The translations under genes were made by a program, and so were the position numbers. The notes below the pieces were generated by a model. The model was not told the DNA's origin, did not search any database, and worked only from the letters and a program-made list of their open reading frames with translations. Below are positions 44,837 through 55,632 of a stretch of DNA of 64,000 nucleotides, piece by piece. The DNA comes from Chimonanthus salicifolius (lineage: Eukaryota > Streptophyta > Magnoliopsida > Laurales > Calycanthaceae), in contig CM023539.1 of the NCBI GenBank assembly GCA_013350335.1, positions 14,508,302-14,572,301 on the forward strand, in the 5' to 3' direction. Position 1 is the first letter of the stretch; each line of letters opens with the position of its first letter.

Positions 44837-47800
44837 TGTAATACCCTAACTCAGATTAGGCGTAGTTTAGCTTAATAAATCTGGTTTGACCGTTTAATCT
44901 CGAAGATTACGATTAGGGCTTTGAGAAAAGCCCAGGTATGGCCCAATTCAAGTTCGAGAGCTCAGTGATCCAACTCGTCCAGCTGGAGGGGCAAAATGGT
45001 AATTTACCGCTTATTGTTATTATTTTATAATTTATGTTGTTATGTGATTATTATTGGATGATAATATTCTCCTTAGTCAAGGATTTGTATTTCTGATTTT
45101 AAAATAATTTTTATTTTCAGAAAATAGTATTTAAAACCGCCCGTCAAAACCCCGAAAGGGAGGAATAATTATTTTAAATGGTTTTGGAAATGAGATAAAT
45201 TTGAAATTAATATTTTATGTTAGACCATTTTAAGTATGGTCTAATTATTCTTCGAATCCTAAAAATGAAGTTTCTAAATTATTTTATTTAATATTTGTTT
45301 AATTAAGTAAATAGTGTTAAATCGTGATTTTTATTTAAATCAATGGCTTTTAGTGAGTTTTAAATCCCAAAATTTTTACGGTGATTAAATTTTTTAAAAC
45401 CCAACTTATCTGTAACGTTGGATTAAGATTTTGAGTTTTTAAAATCATGCTTTTAGTTAAAAATCGACTTTTTAGTAAAAAAGGGACTAATTTGCAAAAC
45501 TGAAAACTTGGAAGGGCTCATTTGCAACCATCGGTAACTTGCCGGTTACTATTGCAAACGTAAGCCGGTGCCGCATGCAGTGGCTCGACGGCCACTTCTT
45601 CCGGCCAAATCTCTATAAATGGCCCTCAGTCTGCTGGTTTAAACTCCCACTAAAATTTTCTATCTTCTCCCTCTCTCAGTCTCAGTTCCAACTGATTGAA
45701 AACCAGCCGATCACCCTCTGTTTCTTCCCAATTTTCACTTACAGGAGCTTAAGAGGAAAAATTTTCAAAGATCAAATTTTTAGCCCAGGACTCCAATGAA
45801 GGTAATCACTGTGTTCCTTTTCAAATTCCAGTCGGTTTAGAATCAAGAAAAACCAGTTTTGGCCTTAATTTGAGTAAGAAAAACCAGTTTGAAGTTTAAG
45901 AAAAACCATGGGTTCTCTTGTACCCGTGAGCTTTTAGTGTTAAAATCCAGTGACCTGCTAAGTTTCAAAACTCCAAACCTCTCCCTTTGGAAAGAGGACA
46001 CCCAGAGGAGTCCATCGGATCGGTTAGATGTGGAAACCGAATCCGGAAAACTCACTGTTTCCAGATTCTCATTTCACAAATTGTCTGCCGTCACTGTCTG
46101 CTGGTGCAGACAGTGAGGAAGACGACTCTCAAACGGTCCGAGAGTCGATCTTCGGACAGTCCGAGGTCACACCCTTCAGACGGTCCGAGAGGACCCCTCG
46201 GCAATTCCGAGCTTCACCCGAAGCCCAGAAGCGCCCGAGGCTAGCCTGACTCGTCCGGATGTTCCGAGCAGAGCTCGGAAGGCCTAAACTCCACTCGGAC
46301 GATCTGAGCCCTACTTCGGATGTTCCGAGGTACCAGACTCACCGAGACCTGTTTTCGGATTTTAATCGGTTCGGAAGGACTTCGGATGATCCAAGACCCA
46401 ATCTTTGGATGATCCGAAGTCAAACCCACAGTCCAAGGTCAGTGACTAATGTAGGCAGTGGTTCGGATGTTCCGAAGACACGGTATCTGGTTCCGAGGCA
46501 TGTTCTGAGGGACTCAGTTTTTAAAGTGTAAAATATTGTTTGATTATATGTTTGTTGCATGTGATGTTAGTACCCCATTGTTAATCTAAAAATGTACTAA
46601 CCCTCTTCTCTTATTACTATAGTGTATCTACTATTGTATTCACTTCCAGGCCGACTCTATTGGTCGGGCACTGAGTGATTTCACTTCCAGGCCGACGCTA
46701 TATTTGTCGGGCACTGAGTGACCTCAAGGCCTTATTCAAAATGTCAGATCTGGTCCTATCCAGAAACAACCGAGAAGTGACCTGAGAATCTAGACCTAAC
46801 TCAATAAGTCAATGCCAAAAGACAATATGAGTTTTGGACTGAGCACCTTATTATATTATATCTTGTGGATTATTGTAATTTAAAAAGGATAGAACCAAGT
46901 AGGAGAATCAATTCCATGTACCCTGGATATTTTTGGGAAAACAAGTGGGATTTGAAATACTACTTGTGTGTATATGTTTGATGCTATGTATATTGATTGT
47001 GCACTTGTTTGTTTGTTTGAACAGAGACCGCGAAACCAGCACAGTTACGGTGAGGGAACTTAACTTTGCAGTAGATGTAAACAAGTTTTGTTATTTGAGA
47101 TGGATTTTAGAGCAATGAGTGGCTTCAAGTTGATGAACCCACTCATGTGCCTAGACATGACGCACTGTTATAAGAAGTATTTATGATAATGGTGAATGCT
47201 ATGATGTTGATCATATAAATTGTGTAATATTGCTTCCACGTACCTTTTACTATTGAACGATCGCCGAAGGTGTCAGTTACGTCTACTGGACCAGGTGGGT
47301 CGACAGTGACTGACAAGGTGTATCAGTACCGATTTTGAGGTGTATACCGGAGATGTACTTGTAAGGAGGTATTTTGACCGTGTCGGGACTTAATACAACT
47401 GGTATCAGCATAGTATCTGGGGGGTTACTGTTGGATGATAGCAGTAATGGAAAAGATGATGAGATAATGGAAATGATGATGAGACTTTACTTGATATTGT
47501 GAATTTATTACAAAGCATGAGATGTTATATTGCAACTGTTGATTGTATATTAACCTGCTGTTTACTTAAAACTGCACTGTTATATTTCCTTCAGTGGGCT
47601 AGTTAGCTCACCCCACTCACCTTTCAGGAGATAAACCCGAGAAAGAGAACCCTCTATTTGAAGGTTAGAGTGAATAAGCTGCGGCGTTGTTTTGGGATTC
47701 CCACTGAGGGGAATATCTTTATCTTTGCTTTCTGGTTCTTTGAACCATTTGTTTTGTAAAGTACCGAGTATGGTACTTGATTTGTATCAACATGATGTAT

Positions 47801-48068
47801 TAAGACTACTATGCTTCTATAGTTACTCTGATGATGTCTAATGATAATTTAATGGTTGGAATTATGTGATCATGCAATGTGTTATTTTTTGTGTCTATTT
47901 GTTGGGTATACTTATGGTATATGTTTGAGTCCACATGTTGGGATCATGTGTGACCTTTTGGGCCTAACTGTTGATCCGGCCCAGATAGAATGCTTGTGTT
48001 AGTTTATTTTTTCAAAAAAAAAAAAATCAGTCGCATTCCGGGCCCACACTTTGGGTCGGGGCGTGTCA
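44837..48068 (+). repeat. 5' LTR of the large gypsy element (complete)
   Basis: 3232 bp from TGTAATACCC to GGGCGTGTCA. A TATA box, CTATAAAT, is at 45613-45620. Downstream are a palindromic TCCGA cluster (46120-46510), a 41-bp tandem duplication (46641-46722), and a CACTGAGTGA phrase. Two regions resemble splice sites: GAAG/GTAATC near 45800 and TTTGAACAG near 47022. ORFs inside the LTR (45539-45799 and others) are partly shared with the 3' LTR simply because the DNA is duplicated. Confidence 0.88.
46120..46510. repeat. Cluster of palindromic TCGGA(N)TCCGA motifs in the 5' LTR
   Basis: About a dozen copies of a 13-16 bp near-palindrome of the type TTCGGATGTTCCGAG or TTCGGACGATCCGAAG, irregularly spaced 15-45 bp. 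The 3' LTR holds the same cluster at about 54765-55140 with more intact copies. Half-site spacing is nearly constant, suggesting a protein-dimer binding site, although no binder can be named from sequence. Confidence 0.75.
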
Positions 48069-48071
48069 GCT

Positions 48072-48082
48072 TGGTATCAGAG
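48072..48082 (+). other. Primer-binding site (tRNA-iMet)
   Basis: TGGTATCAGAG three bases after the 5' LTR end. It is complementary to the 3' end of initiator tRNA-Met, which would prime minus-strand cDNA. Confidence 0.9.
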
Positions 48083-48189
48083 ATTCGGCTCAAACTCTAA
48101 GACTGTGATGGATTACAACCTAGTTAGATTTGCTTTTGCCTTAAAACTGTAATTGTTTTTGATATTTTCCTATTTTTGGTGATACAGTT

Positions 48190-48699
48190 ATGTCAAGCAG
48201 TGTAGAGTACTCTGAGTTGTGGGACAGAGGGACCCCTAGCTGCCCGATCGACCTGGTTTCTTCTGATTCCAGTTTTCCAAACTTCGCCAATGAAGTTGCA
48301 CCTGATGAAGAAGTGGAAGTAGCTTCGCCTGAGTATCATGTTGGGGCCGTTCCTGAAGAGGAAGTGGGAGATGTCCCAAACCTAGAGGAGTTTGTAGGGG
48401 AGATAGGCTCGCCTTAGTATACTCCTGCTACTCCGTCTTTGGATGAGTATTTGGACTATATGTACGAATTATGCAATCAGGAGGGGCACAACTATACTTA
48501 TTGCCCCTACCCTATTAATGTCATTTACCCTATTTGCGGACTTCGCGGGCATGGGAGCGCAAGGACTAACTGTCATTATATTGGAGGACCAGGGATCATA
48601 CCCTGTTTGACCTATGGAGTGTTCGGGCATAAGTCGGCGACTTGTCTGGACAACTTCTTTTACTTTGGTGATAGTGCAGGATCTTCTTCGGAAGATTAG
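48190..48699 (+). pseudogene. Accessory ORF ahead of gag: acidic N-terminus plus three zinc-knuckle-like motifs
   Basis: One reading frame of about 170 codons lying between the primer-binding site and gag, interrupted by one TAG at 48415-48417. The N-terminal half is acidic (EEVEVASPEY, EEEVGDVPNLEE). The C-terminal half holds three Cys/His motifs: CNQEGHNYTYC, CGLRGHGSARTNC and CLTYGVFGHKSATC. Each has the GH and final Cys of a CCHC knuckle but lacks one Cys of the usual CX2C pair; in all three the missing position is occupied by Tyr. It is separate from the real Gag knuckles at about 49717. I do not recognise it as a standard gypsy protein. It could be an extra Gag-like nucleic-acid-binding protein or a captured gene fragment. 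Confidence 0.55.
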
Positions 48700-48879
48700 A
48701 TTTGAGTATGTTGAGGGTATCGGGGAGATTGTTTTATTTTGTAAGGGTTGAGTTTTGTTTTGTTGTTTTGAAGGGATTTCAAGCCCTACTAACCCTTGTA
48801 ATTGAAATGCATTTGAATGATTTCTAATGAATTTTTTGCAAACTTGTGTGATTTGTCTTGAATATCTTAAAATAGTTAA

Positions 48880-49959
48880 GTGATATTTACAAGTGTAAAT
48901 AATAGATGTCAGGACCCAACGCTCACTCTAACAACTAGTCGTGGGAGGAGGACTGGTCTTCTACCCCGTGACTTACCCAATGAGGTCGTTCGTGCGGTGG
49001 TAGAAGCATTTCAGCAAATAACTGAAAATATGCGACGCCCTCCAATCCGTATGCTAGAGGAGAGAGCCACCTCGGCTCTTAAAGAGTTCAAGCGACTGAA
49101 CCAGACGAGTTTCTCGGGGACAGAGGACCATAGCGCAGCAAAGAACTGGCTGACTCAGATTAGCCGGATCGTTAACATCCTCGCTATTGCCGATGACTTG
49201 AGAGTAACCTTGGCGGCGTACCAGCTAGAAAGAAAAGCTTACGAGTGGTGGGAAGCGAAGAACTTGGTTCATAACCATGAGCCAATAACGTGGGAAGAGT
49301 TGTCTGCAGCCTTTCTGGCCCGTTACTTTCCAAAGATCGTGCAAGAGGTGAGGAAGAGGGAATTCTTCAACATCCAACAAGGATCTGACTCTGTGGCACA
49401 GTATGCCATGCGCTTCATCGACTTGATGCAGTTCGTGCCCTGGATTGCGGCGAACGAAGAGGAAAAGGTCCAGTATTTTGAGAATGGACTCCGACCTTTT
49501 TTGTAGCGACAAGTAGCTGGTTTGATCTTTGACACTTTGGAGGAGATCATTGATCGAGCTTCAAAGGTAGAAGCAGTGGACTCCATCAACCAGAGTGTCG
49601 ACAACTCTCAGAAATCTTCTTCCAACAAGAAGGCCAAGTTTAACCAGTAGAGGCCGTCCTTCAAGAAGAGCCAGCCTAGCACAGGACAGCCGAGTTGGTC
49701 TGACTCCCGGCAATTTGTGTGCTATACCTGCAGCCAGCCTGGGCATACGTCTAAGTTTTGCCCGGCAAGAAAGGAAAAGGCGTGTCATCATTGCAAGCAG
49801 ATCGGGCACCTCCTTAGAGACTGCTCCTATCTCGGTAAAGTTGCACCGTCGCAAGGCACAGAAGTTTCTTTCTCTGTAGTGCAGCCATTTGTTGGTCGAG
49901 GTTCTCAGCAAACCTCCAAAGGCTCTGTGGCACCAAGGAACGGACCACCAAGGAACAGT
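48880..49959 (+). pseudogene. Gag of the large gypsy element
   Basis: One frame with in-frame stops near 49504, 49648 and 49960. It carries the Gag core (FSGTEDHSAAKNWL, then YEWWEA and FLARYFPKIVQEVRKREFF) followed by two CCHC zinc knuckles, CYTCSQPGHTSKFC and CHHCKQIGHLLRDC (49717-49835). The true start is uncertain. The ATG at 48880 gives a poor N-terminus, and an ATG at 48906 lies in another frame. Confidence 0.85.
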
Positions 49960-50352
49960 TAAGGGAGAGACAAGGACGTTCTCAGGGGGAGAGTCTACAC
50001 AATTGGGAGTCAGAAGGAAGAGCCAATGGAGAATACGGTGATGGAAGGTACCCTTAATCTTTTCAGTCTTTTGGCTCGAGTGCTTTTTGATACCGGTGCT
50101 TCGCATTCCTTTATTTTTAGAGCTTGTTGTGTTAGATTGGGTTTGGAACCGGTAGAAGTAGATAATCCGATAATGGTAGTATCACCCTTGGGTAAGAACG
50201 CTTTGGTAAACCAGATGTGTAGATCTTGCGTTTTAAAGATTAGCGGTGTAGAGTTGTCCTATGATTTTCTTGTGTTGGAAATGACGGACTTTGACATCAT
50301 CCTTGTCATGGATTGGTTGTCAGTTTTCGAGGTTCTGATCGATTGTTCTTAG
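49960..50352 (+). pseudogene. Aspartic protease of the large gypsy element
   Basis: Continues the gag frame after a TAA near 49960. The active site is in VLFDTGASHSFI; downstream the phrase DIILVMDWLS is the usual second conserved region, with Val for the common Gly. It ends at a TAG near 50350, after which the frame is lost. Confidence 0.85.
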
Positions 50353-51447
50353 AGGAGAATTCGTGGGGTCTCCTCAACCAATGAGAGGTTTTTGGAACGT
50401 TGATACCCTATGAGAAGATGAGAGTCACTTTCTCTGGCCTTAGGGCATATCCTGGTAGTGTGGTGGCGAGCATGGGTTAGGAAGATGTAGGTGGTATAGG
50501 GTCTGTTGCTCCTCGGGTGGTGTGTGAGTTTATGGATGTATTTCCTGACCAGTTGGCTGGGCTACCTCCACGCTGAGAAATAGAGTTTGTTATAGACCTA
50601 CAGCAAATAACATCTCCAATTTCCATGGCACCCTATCGGATGGCGCCGGCTGAGCAGAGAGAGCTAGCTATGCTGGTAGATGAGCTTCTTAATCTTGGTT
50701 TTATCCGTCAGAGTAACTCGCCGTGGGGCGCACCTAGCTCTCTTTGTGAAAAAGAAGGACGGATCGATGAGGATGTATATAGATTACCGGCGCCTTAACC
50801 AGGTAACTATTAAGAATAAGTATCCGTTGCCTAGAATAGACGACTTCTTTGACCTTTTGAGGGGATCGAGGTGCTTTTCGAAAATCGATTTGAGATCGGG
50901 TTACCATCAGTTGCGGATTCGAGAGGAAGACATTCCTAAGGCTGCTTTTCGGATGCAGTATGGTTTTTACGAGTTTGTGGTGATGCCTTTTGGTTTGATG
51001 AACGCGCCAGCCATGTTTATGGATTTGATGAATCATGTTTTCCGACCGTACCTGCGAGAGTTCGTGATAGTCTTCATAGACGATATCTTGATCTTTTTGT
51101 CGTCAGAGGAGGAGCACGAGCATCATCTGCGCATTGTTCTTCAGACTCTTCGAGAGCATCAGTTGTTCGCTAAGTTGAGCAAGTACGAGTTTTGGTTGAC
51201 TCAAGTGCAGTTTCTGGGACATGTGGTGTCTCCAGGAGGGATCTCCGTAGATCCAGCGAAGGTGGAAACAGTGAAGACTTGGGAAAGTCCCAAGAGTGTG
51301 TTCGAGATCAGGAGCTTTCTGGAATTAGCGGGATATTACCAAAAGTTTATCCCACACTTCTCTCAAATTGCGGTGCCGATGACTCGGCTGACGAGAACGT
51401 CAAGTTCGAGTGGAGCGAAGCTTGTGAAAGAGCATTCCAGGAGCTGA
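50353..51447 (+). pseudogene. Reverse transcriptase of the large gypsy element
   Basis: The protease-RT linker (about 50400-50735) is readable only in a shifted frame and has its own stops. The main frame returns at about 50735, where one extra base sits between SPWGAP and [11 protein letters not shown] motifs follow: [35 protein letters not shown] and the catalytic FIDDIL. A further frameshift near 51393 ends this frame just before the connection domain. Confidence 0.88.
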
Positions 51448-51824
51448 AGGAGAAGTTGATTACATCTCCAGTTTTGGTGATACCCGAGTAAGGACGAGGT
51501 TACGATGTGTATTGCGACGCGTCCAAGTTTGGTTTGGGTTGTGTGCTGATGCAAGAGGGGAAGGTAGTAGCTTATGGTTCCAAGAAATTGAAAGGACATG
51601 AGCAGAACTACCCGACTCATGATTTGGAGTTAGCAACCGTTGTATTCTCGTTAAAGTTGTGGAAACATTACTTATATGGTGAGAAGTTCAATGTATTTTC
51701 TGATCACCATAGTCTCAAGTATATCTTCACTCAGAAAGACTTAAATAGGAGGCAGCGAAGATGGATGGAGTACCTGGGAGATTATGACTTCAGTCTCTTT
51801 TATCACCCAGGGTAAGCCAACGTA
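51393..51824 (+). pseudogene. RNase H of the large gypsy element
   Basis: The frame containing [16 protein letters not shown], then a TAA near 51489. It continues with [32 protein letters not shown] and [10 protein letters not shown] up to a TAA at 51813. These are standard RT-connection and RNase H signatures. Confidence 0.87.
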
Positions 51825-52841
51825 GTGGCCGCTGCCTTGAGTAGGAAGTCTCACAGCAACGTAGCAAGGATGACATCCTTGCAGTGGAAGATGTTGAAAG
51901 TTCTGTCCGAGTATGATCTGGAGCTGATCGAAAGAAGCGGGTCAGCAAGAATCCATAGTTTGGTTCTGCAAGCCGAGGTAATTAGATTGGTGTTGGAAGG
52001 ACAACAGAACGATCTAGAAACAAAGGAGTTGGCGACTCAGCTTTCAGGAGGAGCGAATCTGGAAGATTGGAAGGTCAAGGCAGACGGAGGTCTGAAGTTC
52101 AAAGATAGACTTTTTGTACCAAAGTCGGACGAGTGCAGGAGAAAAGTGCTTGATCACTTTCATCATTCTCGCTTTACGGTGCATCCTAGTGGTACAAAGA
52201 TGTATCATGACTTGCGGCGACTTTTCTGGTGGAAAGGCATGAAGCGAGAGGTAGCAGATTTTGTGTCTAAGTGCCTAACTTGTCAACAAATGAAAGCTAA
52301 ATATCAACGACCTTGTGGAAAGATGCAACCTTTGAAAGTGGTTGAATGGAAGTGGGAGCATATCAAGATGGATTTTGTAACTAGATTCCCAAAGTCGCCT
52401 AAAAAGAACAACACTATTTGGATAATAGTTGATCGATTGACAAATTTAACTCACTTTCTGCCGATCAAGAAGACTGATTCTTTGGCTACTCTAAGTAGAT
52501 TGTATTTAAAAGAGGTAGTCAGATTGCGTGGAGTGCCTGTATCCATTGTATCTGATAGAGATCCTAGGTTTGTATCAAGGTTTTGACAAGGATTGGAAGA
52601 GAAGTTGGGGACTAAGCTGTGCTTCAGCACTGCTTTTCACCCTCAGACGGATGGTCAATCAGAGAAAACCATTCAAACCTTAGAGGATATGCTAAGAGCT
52701 TGTGTGATGGATATGCAGGGAAATTGGGAAGATCACTTGCCTTTAATCGAGTTTGTCTACAACAACAGCTATTACTCTAGTATGCAGATGGCACCCTACG
52801 AGGCTCTGTATGGCGGACCTTACAGGTCACCTCTTTGTTAG
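51825..52841 (+). pseudogene. Integrase of the large gypsy element
   Basis: Same frame as RNase H. It contains the HHCC head ([10 protein letters not shown] to CLTCQQMK) and the DDE core: D in [11 protein letters not shown] in SDRDPRF, E in TDGQSEKTIQ. It is interrupted by a TGA near 52584 and a TAG near 52839; both fall where this family usually has Trp, so G-to-A changes are likely. Confidence 0.87.
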
Positions 52842-53412
52842 GACAAAGGTAGGAGACAAAGCGCTGCTAGGACCTAATCTAGTGCGTGAGACGTCAAAAC
52901 AAGTTGAAATGATCAGACAACGTCTCAAGACAGCCCAGAGCAGACAAAAGAGTTATGCTGACAAAAGGCGACGACCTTTGGAGTTTGGAGTTGGCGACCG
53001 AGCTTTTCTACGTGTGGCACCACGTCATGGAGTGCAACGGTTCGGGCGTAAGGGAAAACTATCACCTCGATATGTTGGACCCTTTGAGATCTTAAAGAGG
53101 ATAGGTGAAGTGGCCTATCAGTTGGATCTTCCTCAAGCTTTGGAGAGAGTGCATAGTACATTTCATGTATCTATGTTAAGGAAGTACGAGCCTAATCCAT
53201 CGCTTGTGATAACTTTTGAAGATATTAAAGTCTCAGAAGACCTAACTTTTGAAGAAGTGCCAGTCAAGATTCAAGGACACCAGACTCAAGAGCTCAGGAG
53301 GAAATCTATTCCTCTAATGCGAGTGATGTGGGAATATCGCGATGTGCAACATGAGAAGTGGGAACGTGAATCGACGATGCGGAAGCTGTACCCTGGCTTG
53401 TTCACAGGCTAA
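52842..53412 (+). pseudogene. Integrase C-terminus with chromodomain
   Basis: One extra base near 52850 moves the reading to a new frame that stays open to 53412. It encodes the GPY/F region ([22 protein letters not shown]) and then a chromodomain-like segment: [17 protein letters not shown], then [15 protein letters not shown]. Chromodomains on gypsy integrases direct insertion to particular chromatin. This is the main evidence that the element is a chromovirus. Confidence 0.85.
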
Positions 53413-53467
53413 AAAGGTATAAGTTTGTTTTAAATTTCGGGACAAAATTTCTTTTAGAGGGGTAGAA

Positions 53468-55632
53468 TGTAATACCCTGACGCATATTAGGCGTAGTTTA
53501 GCTTAATAAATCTGGTTTGACCGGTTAATCTCGAAGATTACGGTTATGGCTTTGAGGAAAGCCCAGGTATAGCCCAATCCGAGCTCGAGAGCTCAGTGAT
53601 CCAGCTCGTCCAGCTGGAGGGGCAAAATGGTAATTTACCGTTTATTGTTATTATTTTATAATTTATGTTGTTATGTGATTATTTTTGGATGATAATATTC
53701 TCCTTAGTCAAGGATTTGTATTTCTAATTTTAAAATAATTTTTATTTTCAGAAAATAGTATTTAAAATCGCCCGTCAAAACCCCGAAAGGGAGTAATAAT
53801 TATTTTAAATTGTTTTGAAAATGAGATAAATTTCGTGTTAGACCATTTTAAGTATGGTCTAATTATTCTTCGAATCCCAAAAATGAGGTTTCTAAATTGT
53901 TTTTTTTAACATTTGTTTAATTAAGTAAATAGTATTAAATCGTGATTTTTATTTAAATCAATGGCTTTTAGTGAGTTTTAAATCCCAAAATTTTTACATT
54001 GATTAAAGTTTTTAAAACCCAACTTATCTGTAAGGTTGGATTAAGATTTTGAGTTCTTAAAATCATGCTTTTAGTTAAAAATCAGGTTTTTTATTAAAAA
54101 AGGGACTAATTTGCAAAACTGAAAACTTGGAAGGGCTCATTTGCAACCATCGGCAACTTGCCGGTTACTGTTGGAAACGTAAACCGATGCTATATGCAGA
54201 AGCATGCAGTGGCTCGACGGCCACTTCTTCCGGCCAAATCTCTATAAAATGGCCCTCAATCTGTTGGTTTAAACTCCCACTAAAATTTTCTATCTTCTCC
54301 CTCTCTCCGTCTCAGTTCCAGCTGATTGAAAACCAGACGATCACCCTCTGTTTCTTCCCAGTTTTCACTTACAGGAGCTTAAGAGGAAAGATTTTCAAAG
54401 ATCGGATTTTTAGCCCAGGACTCCAGTGAAGGTAATCACTGTGTTCCTTTTCAAATTCCAGTTGGTTTAGAATCAAGAAAAACTAGTTTTGGCCTTTATT
54501 TGAGTAAGAAAAACCCGTTTGAAGTTTAAGAAAAACAGTGGGTTCTCTTGTACCCGTGAGCTTTCAGTGTTAAAATCCAATGGCTTGCTGAGCTTTAAAG
54601 CTGCAAACCTCTCCCTTAGGAAAGAGGACTCCCAGAGGAGTCCATCGGACCGGCTAGTTGTGGAAACTGAATCTGGGAAACCCACTGTTTCCAGATTCGC
54701 ATTTCACACATTGTTTGCCGTCACTGTCTGCTGGTGCAGACAGTGAGGAAGACAACTCTCAGACAGTCCGAGAGTCGATCTTCGGACGGTCCGAGGGTCA
54801 CACCCTTCGGACGGTCCGAAGGACCCCTCAGACGTTCCGAGCTTTACCCGAAGCCCAGAAGCGGCCGAGGCTAGCCTGACTCGTCCGGATGTTCCGAGCA
54901 GAGCTCGGAAGGACCGAACCCCACTCGGACGATCTGAGCCCTACTTCGGATGTTCCGAGGCACCAGACTCACCGAGACCTGTTTTCGGATTTTAATCGGT
55001 TCGGAAGGACTTCGGATGATCCGAGACCCGATCTTCGGACGATCCGAAGTCAGACCCACAGTCCGAGGTCAGTGACTAGTGTAGGCAGTGGTTCGGATGA
55101 TCCGAAGACACGGTACCTGGTTCCGAGGCATGTTCCGAGGGACCTAGTTTTTAAAGTGTAAAATATTGTTTGATTATATGTTTGTTGCATGTGATGTTAG
55201 TACCCCATTGTTAATCTAAAAATGTACTAACCCTCTTCTCTTATTACTATAGTGTATCTATTATTGTATTCACTTCCAGGCCGACTCTATTGGTCGGGCA
55301 CTGAGTGATTTCACTTCCAGGCAGATGCTATATTTGTTGGGCACTGAGTGACCTCAAGGCCTTACTCCAAATGTCAGATCTGGTCCTATCCAGAAGACAA
55401 CCGAGAAGTGACCTGAGAATCTAAACCTAACTCAATAAGTCAATCCGGTCAATGCCCAGAAGATAATATGAGTTTTGGACTGAGCACCTTATTATATTAT
55501 ATCTTGTGGATTATTGTAATTTAAAAAGAATAGAAACCAAGTAGGAGACTCAATTCCATGTACCCTGGATATTTTTGGGAAAACAAGTGGGATTTGAAAT
55601 ACTACTTGTGTGTATATATTTGATGCTATGTA
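53468..55632 (+). repeat. Truncated 3' LTR of the large gypsy element
   Basis: Matches the first 2154 bp of the 5' LTR (TATA box at 54241-54248, TCCGA cluster at about 54765-55140, 41-bp duplication at 55271-55352). It stops at TGCTATGTA, 55632. The remaining ~1.08 kb of LTR is absent and family B sequence follows directly. Confidence 0.88.

Larger units (their letters stand above)
44837..55632 (+). mobile_element. Large Ty3/gypsy retrotransposon, Tekay/Del-like chromovirus, 3' truncated
   Basis: 5' LTR 44837-48068 (3.2 kb), primer-binding site 48072-48082, an extra ORF (48190-48699), gag-pol (about 48880-53412) with a C-terminal chromodomain, polypurine tract 53456-53467, and a 3' LTR from 53468 cut off at 55632. 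Domain order with RNase H before integrase is Ty3/gypsy; a chromodomain plus long LTRs points to the Tekay/Del lineage. Several nonsense codons and at least four frameshifts make it inactive. No 3' TSD is available because the end is missing. Confidence 0.9.

Noticed and set aside
45539..46531. ORFs in the 5' LTR that are also present in the 3' LTR (54127-55161)
   Set aside because: Their apparent conservation only reflects LTR duplication. Frames differ by stops and indels between the two copies and resemble no protein.
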